Shown here in pieces: positions 59,212 to 64,000 of a DNA stretch of 64,000 nucleotides. Each line of letters starts with the position of its first letter. Position 1 is the stretch's first letter. Source of the stretch: an uncultured Sulfitobacter sp. (GTDB taxonomy: Bacteria; Pseudomonadota; Alphaproteobacteria; Rhodobacterales; Rhodobacteraceae); NCBI RefSeq assembly GCF_947497275.1, contig NZ_CANMFS010000013.1, positions 19,422-83,421 on the forward strand. The letters run 5' to 3'. A program made the position numbers and the translations under genes. Under the pieces are notes generated by a model. The model saw only the letters and a list, made by a program, of their open reading frames with translations. It made no database searches and was not told where the DNA came from.

Positions 59212-60723
59212 ATGCGTAAGGTTTTGAAATCCACAGCTGCCGTTCTGGCCATGACAGTCGCGGGCGCTGCCTCTGCGGACAAGGCCAACGATACGCTGAA
59301 CGTGGCCTTCACCAAAGAGCTGGAAAACGTCGACAGCTATTTCAACTCGTCGCGCGAGGGTGTCGTGCTGCAACGTGCGATCTGGGACGGGTTGATCTAC
59401 CGCGATCCTGACACCAACGAATACGAGGGAAATCTGGCAACAGAGTGGAATTGGATCGACGATGTCACGCTGGAGCTGAAGTTGCGCGAAGATGTGACTT
59501 TTCACAACGGCGAGAAATTCAACGCCGACGATGTGGTCTATACTGTCAACTATGTCGCGGACGAGGCCAACGGAGCCAAGACGCAGCGCAACGTGAACTG
59601 GATGAAATCGGCCGAGAAGGTTGATGACTATACCGTGCGCATCATCCTCAAGGAACCGTTCCCGGCGGCTATCGAATTTCTGTCGGGTCCGGTGTCGATG
59701 TACCCCGACGAATATTACGCCAAGGTCGGGCCGACGGGCATGGGGCTGGAGCCGGTGGGCACAGGCCCTTACAAGGTGACGGAAGTCGTTCCCGGCCAAC
59801 ATTTCGTGCTGGAGAAATACGAGGGCTATCACGACAGTCCCAAGGGCCAGCCCAGCATCGGCAAGATCGATATCCGCACCGTGCCGGACGTGAACACGCA
59901 ACTGGCCGAGATGTTCAACGGCGCGCTCGATCTGATCTGGCAGGTGCCCGCGGATCAGGCAGAGAAGATGGCGCAGCTGGACCAGTTCAACGTGGTCAAC
60001 GAAAGCACTATGCGCATCGGCTATCTGACGCTGGACGCGGCGGGGCGCACCGGCGAGGACAACCCGTTCACCAAGCAGAAGGTGCGTCAGGCCGTGGCCC
60101 ATGCCATTGACAGCCAGACGTTGGTGGATGCCCTGCTCAAGGGAAAAAGCAAGGTCGTCAAATCCGCGTGTTTCCCCAGCCAGTTCGGATGTGAGCAGGA
60201 GGTGACGACATATGACTACGACCCCGAAAAGGCCAAGGCGCTGCTGGCCGAGGCAGGCTATCCCGACGGGTTCACCACCGAGTTCTACGCCTACCGCGAC
60301 CGCGACTATGCCGAGGCGATCGCCAACTTTCTGAACGCCGTCGGCATCGAGACCGAATTCAACATGCTGCAATACTCGGCGCTGCGCGAGTTGCGGGCGT
60401 CCGAAGGCACGCCCGTCTCGTTTCAGACATGGGGATCCTATTCGATCAACGACACATCCGCGATCACCAGCCAGTTCTTCAAGTTCGGCGATCTGGATGA
60501 TGCGCGCGACCCGGAGGTGCGCGATGCGCTGGCCATCGCCGACAGTTCGACCGATCCGGAGGTACGCAAGGAGAACTATTCCAAGGCGCTCAAGATGATC
60601 GCGGACAATGCGTATTGGGTGCCGATGTTCTCGTACAACACCAACTATGTGTTTAACAACGACGTCAGTTATACGCCGACACCCGATGAGGTGCTGCGGT
60701 TCACCACGATGACGTGGAACTGA
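59212..60723 (+). CDS. ABC transporter substrate-binding protein, peptide/nickel (DppA/OppA) family
   Basis: A 503-aa SBP_bac_5 protein. Residues 1-22 form a signal peptide (ending ASA). The body includes LREDVTFHNGEKFNADDVVYT and GLEPVGTGPYKVTEV, diagnostic of the family, and KQKVRQAVAHAIDSQTLV. It binds oligopeptides or other solutes such as glycosides or opines in the periplasm. It is the first gene of a complete dppABCDF-type operon divergent from the glycerol genes. A hairpin after its stop codon probably lowers expression of the membrane genes. Confidence 0.92.
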   Translation: MRKVLKSTAAVLAMTVAGAASADKANDTLNVAFTKELENVDSYFNSSREGVVLQRAIWDGLIYRDPDTNEYEGNLATEWNWIDDVTLELKLREDVTFHNGEKFNADDVVYTVNYVADEANGAKTQRNVNWMKSAEKVDDYTVRIILKEPFPAAIEFLSGPVSMYPDEYYAKVGPTGMGLEPVGTGPYKVTEVVPGQHFVLEKYEGYHDSPKGQPSIGKIDIRTVPDVNTQLAEMFNGALDLIWQVPADQAEKMAQLDQFNVVNESTMRIGYLTLDAAGRTGEDNPFTKQKVRQAVAHAIDSQTLVDALLKGKSKVVKSACFPSQFGCEQEVTTYDYDPEKAKALLAEAGYPDGFTTEFYAYRDRDYAEAIANFLNAVGIETEFNMLQYSALRELRASEGTPVSFQTWGSYSINDTSAITSQFFKFGDLDDARDPEVRDALAIADSSTDPEVRKENYSKALKMIADNAYWVPMFSYNTNYVFNNDVSYTPTPDEVLRFTTMTWN

Positions 60724-60733
60724 GCCGATCCCT

Positions 60734-60767
60734 GCGGGTGGCCTGATCGGGCTGCCCGCGTTTCTTT
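60734..60767 (+). terminator. Attenuating hairpin between binding-protein and permease genes
   Basis: GCGGGTGGCC (60734-60743) pairs with GGCTGCCCGC (60750-60759), including two G-T pairs, around a 6-nt loop. GTTTCTTT follows. It could be a leaky terminator giving excess binding protein. Confidence 0.6.
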
Positions 60768-60799
60768 CCGGTCCGGTTTCATGAAAGGGGACACCCTGC

Positions 60800-61717
60800 G
60801 TGCTGCAATTCATACTGAAGCGGCTGGGCCTCGCGTTGCTCGTGGCTTTGACCGTATCTTTCATCAGCTTCATTCTGCTGTTTTTATCGGGGGATCCGGC
60901 ATCGGCGCTGGCCGGTGAATCGGCGACCGACCAAGACGTCGCGGCGATCCGCGAGCTGTACGGTTTCGACCGGCCCATGCTGGTGCAATACGCAAGCTGG
61001 CTGTTCGATGCCCTGCGCGGCGACTTCGGCGAAAGCTATTATTTTCGCCTGCCGGTGGCGAGCCTTCTGGCAGAGCGGTTGCAGGTGACGATGCTGCTGG
61101 GGTTGTGCGGCATAAGCTTTGCCTTGTTGACGGCGGTGCCGCTGGGGGTGGTGGCGGCGATCCGGCCCAATTCCATGATCGACCGGTTCGCGCTTTTCCT
61201 GTCGGTGGCGGGACAGGCGCTGCCGTCGTTCTGGTTCGGTCTGATCCTGATCGTGGCGTTCTCGATCAAACTGCAATGGCTGCCCGCCTCCGGCACGGCG
61301 ACGTGGAAGCATTTCATCATGCCGACCATCGTGCTGGGCTATTACGCGATGCCTGCGATCATGCGCCTGACGCGCGGCGGCATGTTGGAGGTGTTGTCGT
61401 CTGATTATATCCGCACCGCCCGGGCCAAGGGCGCGTCGGAGGGGCGGGTGATGTTCAAGCACGCGCTGCGCAATGCGATCATCCCGGTGGTCAGCCTTGC
61501 CGCGGTTCAGATGGGGTTCATGCTGGGCGGCTCCATTGTGGTTGAATCGATCTTCGCGCTGCACGGGGCGGGATATCTGGCGTGGGAAAGCATCGCGCGC
61601 AATGACCTGCCGACGGTGCAGGCGCTGATCCTCGTGTTCTCGATGTTCTACATCGTTTTCACCTTCCTCGCGGATGTGCTGAACGCGTGGCTTGATCCCA
61701 GAATGAGGGCGGGCTGA
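60800..61717 (+). CDS. ABC transporter permease (DppB family)
   Basis: A 305-aa permease starting with GTG (AAAGGGG 10 nt upstream). It begins LQFILKRLGLALLVALTVSF, the typical first segment, has six membrane segments, and ends with the EAA-type loop (YIRTARAKGASEGRVMFKHALRNA, quoted in part: ARAKGASEGRVMFKHALRN) that docks the ATPases. It forms the pore with the DppC-type partner, whose ATG overlaps its stop codon. Confidence 0.92.
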   Translation: MLQFILKRLGLALLVALTVSFISFILLFLSGDPASALAGESATDQDVAAIRELYGFDRPMLVQYASWLFDALRGDFGESYYFRLPVASLLAERLQVTMLLGLCGISFALLTAVPLGVVAAIRPNSMIDRFALFLSVAGQALPSFWFGLILIVAFSIKLQWLPASGTATWKHFIMPTIVLGYYAMPAIMRLTRGGMLEVLSSDYIRTARAKGASEGRVMFKHALRNAIIPVVSLAAVQMGFMLGGSIVVESIFALHGAGYLAWESIARNDLPTVQALILVFSMFYIVFTFLADVLNAWLDPRMRAG

Positions 61718-62628
61718 TGGTGATGACGACGCTTCCTCCCACCGACGACCCGTTGCTCGAAGAGATCGTAGGCCCGACACCGGGCCAGCGGCTGCGCACG
61801 CGGGTGTTTGGTCACATGGGCCTGATTTTTGGCGCGGGTGTTCTGCTGATCTTGCTGGTCATTGCAGTCTTTGCGCCGTGGCTTGCGCCGCACGACCCTT
61901 ACGCGCAATCGCTGATGGACCGGATGCAGCCGCCGGTTTTTCTGGGCGGCGATTGGGACCATCCGCTGGGCACTGACCATCTGGGCCGCGATTACCTGTC
62001 ACGCCTGATCTACGGTGCGCGGGTGTCGCTGATGATCGGTGTCATAGCCGCGACGATTTCGGGCATTATCGGCACGGCGATGGGCGTCGCGGCGGGATAC
62101 TTCGAAGGCCGTGTCGATGCTGTCGTGACCTTCCTGATCAACGTGCGTCTGGCGATGCCGGTGGTGCTGGTTGCGTTGGCCGTGGTCGCGGTGCTGGGCG
62201 GATCGCTTCAGGTGGTGATCGTGGTTCTGGGCTTGCTGCTCTGGGACCGGTTCGCGGTTGTCATGCGCGCTTCGACTTTGCAGGTGCGCAGGCGCGATTA
62301 CGTGACCGCCGCGCGGGCCATCGGTGCATCCACGCCGCGCATCATCTGGTCAGAGATCATGCCGAACATCGCCAACAACTTGATCGTGGTCGTGACGCTG
62401 GAAATGGCGCACGCGATCCTGCTGGAGGCGGTGCTGTCGTTTCTGGGGCTGGGCGTGCAGCCGCCGACGCCGTCGTGGGGGCTGATGGTGTCTGAAGGCA
62501 AGAACATGATGCTGTTCGAGCCGTGGCTGGTGATGATCCCCGGTGCGGTGCTGTTCGTGCTGGTGCTGGCGATCAATTTGATGGGCGACGGTCTGCGTGA
62601 TGTGACCGCCCCCGAAGACCGGAGCTGA
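61717..62628 (+). CDS. ABC transporter permease (DppC family)
   Basis: A 303-aa permease with the N-terminal OppC_N segment (FGAGVLLILLVIAVFAPWLAP) and the characteristic HPLGTDHLGRDYLSRLIYGARVSL (quoted in part: LGTDHLGRDYLSRLIYGA). The EAA loop is DYVTAARAIGASTPRIIW. It ends five bases before the first ATPase gene. The substrate is set by the binding protein, not by this subunit. Confidence 0.92.
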   Translation: MVMTTLPPTDDPLLEEIVGPTPGQRLRTRVFGHMGLIFGAGVLLILLVIAVFAPWLAPHDPYAQSLMDRMQPPVFLGGDWDHPLGTDHLGRDYLSRLIYGARVSLMIGVIAATISGIIGTAMGVAAGYFEGRVDAVVTFLINVRLAMPVVLVALAVVAVLGGSLQVVIVVLGLLLWDRFAVVMRASTLQVRRRDYVTAARAIGASTPRIIWSEIMPNIANNLIVVVTLEMAHAILLEAVLSFLGLGVQPPTPSWGLMVSEGKNMMLFEPWLVMIPGAVLFVLVLAINLMGDGLRDVTAPEDRS

Positions 62629-62632
62629 TGCG

Positions 62633-63655
62633 ATGACAGACACACCGATCCTCACGGTCGAGAACCTGACCATCGACATTCCGACCGACACCGGCACGTT
62701 GCACGCCGTACGCGGCATCGGTTTTGACCTGAGGCCCGGCGAGACGCTGGGCATCGTCGGCGAAAGCGGATCGGGCAAATCGCTGACCTCGCTGGCGCTG
62801 ATGGGGCTACTGGGCCGCTCGATCAAGACGCGCGCGGCGAAAATGGAATTCGACGGCGTCGATCTGCTTCGCGCCGGGGCGCGGCAGATGCGCAAGCTGC
62901 GCGGTGCGCGGATGTCAATGATCTTTCAAGAGCCGATGACATCGCTTAACCCCGCCTACACCATCGGGGATCAGTTGATGGAGGCGATGACCCTGCACGG
63001 CAACGGCTCGATGTCCGACGCACGAAAGCGCGCGATTGATCTGTTGCAAAAGGTCGGCATCACCTCCGCCGAAAGCCGCATGTCGCAGTATCCGCACCAG
63101 TTGTCTGGTGGTTTGCGCCAGCGGGTGATGATCGCGATGGCGCTGATGTGCGGGCCGGATCTAATCATCGCGGATGAACCGACGACCGCGCTGGACGTGA
63201 CGATACAGGCGCAGATCCTGCGGTTGCTGGTCGATCTGCAAAAAGAGTTCGGTATGGCGATGATCCTGATCACCCATGATTTGGGCGTCGTGGCGCGGGT
63301 GGCTGACAAGGTCGCGGTGATGTACGCGGGCGAATTGGTGGAAACCGGCGCAACGCAGGAAATCTTCGACACGCCGTCGCATCCCTACACGCGCGGGCTG
63401 TTGCGGTGTATTCCGCTGCCCGGTAAAACCGCACGGGGGGCAGAGTTGGGCACCATTCCCGGCATCGTGCCGTCGCTGGTCGGCGATGTGAGCGGCTGCG
63501 CTTTCCGCACCCGCTGCGCCCATGCCCGGCCCGACTGTCGCGCCGCGATTCCGGTGCAGAGTGCGCCGGGGCAGGGCCACAGTTTCCGCTGCATCAGCCC
63601 CACCGGCTTTGCCGAGGCGGACGACACACCCCGCACGGCAGAGGCGACCCCATGA
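62633..63655 (+). CDS. ABC transporter ATP-binding protein (DppD family)
   Basis: A 340-aa ATPase. Walker A is GESGSGKS (about residues 43-50), the Q-loop region is IFQEPMTSLNP, the signature is LSGGLRQRVMIAMAL and Walker B is LIIADEPTTALDV. The C-terminal oligopeptide-transporter extension has the Cys-rich CAFRTRCAHARPDC, which binds an iron-sulfur cluster in DppD relatives. It overlaps the second ATPase gene by four bases. Confidence 0.93.
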   Translation: MTDTPILTVENLTIDIPTDTGTLHAVRGIGFDLRPGETLGIVGESGSGKSLTSLALMGLLGRSIKTRAAKMEFDGVDLLRAGARQMRKLRGARMSMIFQEPMTSLNPAYTIGDQLMEAMTLHGNGSMSDARKRAIDLLQKVGITSAESRMSQYPHQLSGGLRQRVMIAMALMCGPDLIIADEPTTALDVTIQAQILRLLVDLQKEFGMAMILITHDLGVVARVADKVAVMYAGELVETGATQEIFDTPSHPYTRGLLRCIPLPGKTARGAELGTIPGIVPSLVGDVSGCAFRTRCAHARPDCRAAIPVQSAPGQGHSFRCISPTGFAEADDTPRTAEATP

Positions 63656-64000
63656 CCGATACCCCCGTTCTCGAACTGCGCAACGTCACCAAGACCTACC
63701 GGATCAAGCAGGGGTTGTTCGGCACGCCGAAGCCATTGACGGCGGTCAATGATGTCACGCTGAAACTTAATAAGGGCGATGTTCTGGGGCTGGTGGGCGA
63801 GAGCGGTTGCGGGAAATCGACGCTGGCCAAGGTGCTCTTGGGGCTGGAGGCACCCACCTCGGGCGAGGTTCTGGTGGATGGCAAGGCGTTGGACGGGCAG
63901 GACCGACTGGCGCTGGCGCGGCGTATTCAGCCGATCTTTCAGGATCCCTATTCCTCGCTCAATCCGCGCAAGACCATTCAGGACATCATCGCGCTGCCTC
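63652..64000 (+). CDS. ABC transporter ATP-binding protein (DppF family), 5' part only
   Basis: The first 116 residues of a DppF/OppF-type ATPase; the gene runs off the right edge of the window. Visible are ELRNVTKTYRIKQGLFG at the N-terminus, Walker A GESGCGKST and the Q-loop FQDPYSSLNPRKTI. It completes the heterodimeric motor of the dpp-type operon with the upstream ATPase. Confidence 0.92.
   Translation, partial: MTDTPVLELRNVTKTYRIKQGLFGTPKPLTAVNDVTLKLNKGDVLGLVGESGCGKSTLAKVLLGLEAPTSGEVLVDGKALDGQDRLALARRIQPIFQDPYSSLNPRKTIQDIIALP

Noticed and set aside
1..64000. CRISPR arrays, insertion sequences, tRNA or rRNA genes
   Set aside because: No regularly spaced repeats, transposase genes with terminal repeats, cloverleaf sequences or rRNA-like stretches were recognised by eye. 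A short or divergent tRNA could be missed without a covariance search.

Overview
The window looks like a high-GC alphaproteobacterial replicon, most likely Rhodobacterales (Roseobacter group). This is inferred from the gene content: TRAP and Liv/Dpp ABC transporters, CoA-ester catabolism, ATGA gene overlaps and a rep-parA-parB cassette. Because the cassette sits among accessory catabolic genes, this is probably an extrachromosomal replicon (plasmid or chromid). No rRNA, tRNA, CRISPR array or insertion sequence was seen.

Region 1 (1-28 kb) is an acyl-CoA degradation island. A plus-strand operon (1583-10413) encodes a pair of acyl-CoA dehydrogenases, two SDRs, a thiolase, a flavin oxidoreductase, a histidine phosphatase, an APH-like kinase and an IclR regulator. 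A Liv-type ABC transporter follows, with a serine hydrolase, acetoacetyl-CoA synthetase and acyl-CoA thioesterase (10807-19952). A minus-strand operon (27117 down to 20456) supplies an acyl-CoA ligase, 3-hydroxyacyl-CoA dehydrogenase, enoyl-CoA hydratase, a third acyl-CoA dehydrogenase and two SDRs. Together they could import, activate and beta-oxidise an unusual (branched, cyclic or 4-hydroxy) acid. Two copies of an IclR-type palindrome (1522-1538 and 10434-10450) bracket the first operon.

Region 2 (27.7-30.2 kb) holds two outer-membrane beta-barrel genes and a nitroreductase. The first barrel gene has a leader hairpin that buries its ribosome binding site and a clear rho-independent terminator.

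Region 3 (30.3-43.3 kb) is a coherent divergent catabolic cluster. On the minus strand: GntR/UTRA regulator, LeuC/LeuD-type hydro-lyase (leuC carries an apparent one-base deletion near its 3' end) and a TRAP transporter. On the plus strand: a tautomerase-SnoaL fusion, HyuB/HyuA, an isochorismatase-like hydrolase without the usual Cys, a PEP-mutase/isocitrate-lyase family lyase and an FAD oxidoreductase, nearly all with overlapping ends. I infer import and ring opening of a cyclic imide or amide, then hydration and C-C cleavage of a substituted dicarboxylate. The substrate is unknown.

Region 4 (43.3-49.8 kb) has two aminotransferase-fold genes, a metallo-hydrolase, an SDR, a tyrosine-phosphatase-like protein, and an SMP-30 lactonase paired with a divergent DgoK-like protein.

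Region 5 (49.8-53.4 kb) is a replication/partition cassette: a structured leader, a winged-helix putative initiator, ParA and ParB. A 14-bp palindrome occurs three times in and around it.

Region 6 (53.4-64 kb) has class I fructose-bisphosphatase, a glycerol operon (iclR-glpD-glpK-gntR) and a divergent Dpp-type peptide ABC transporter that runs off the right edge.
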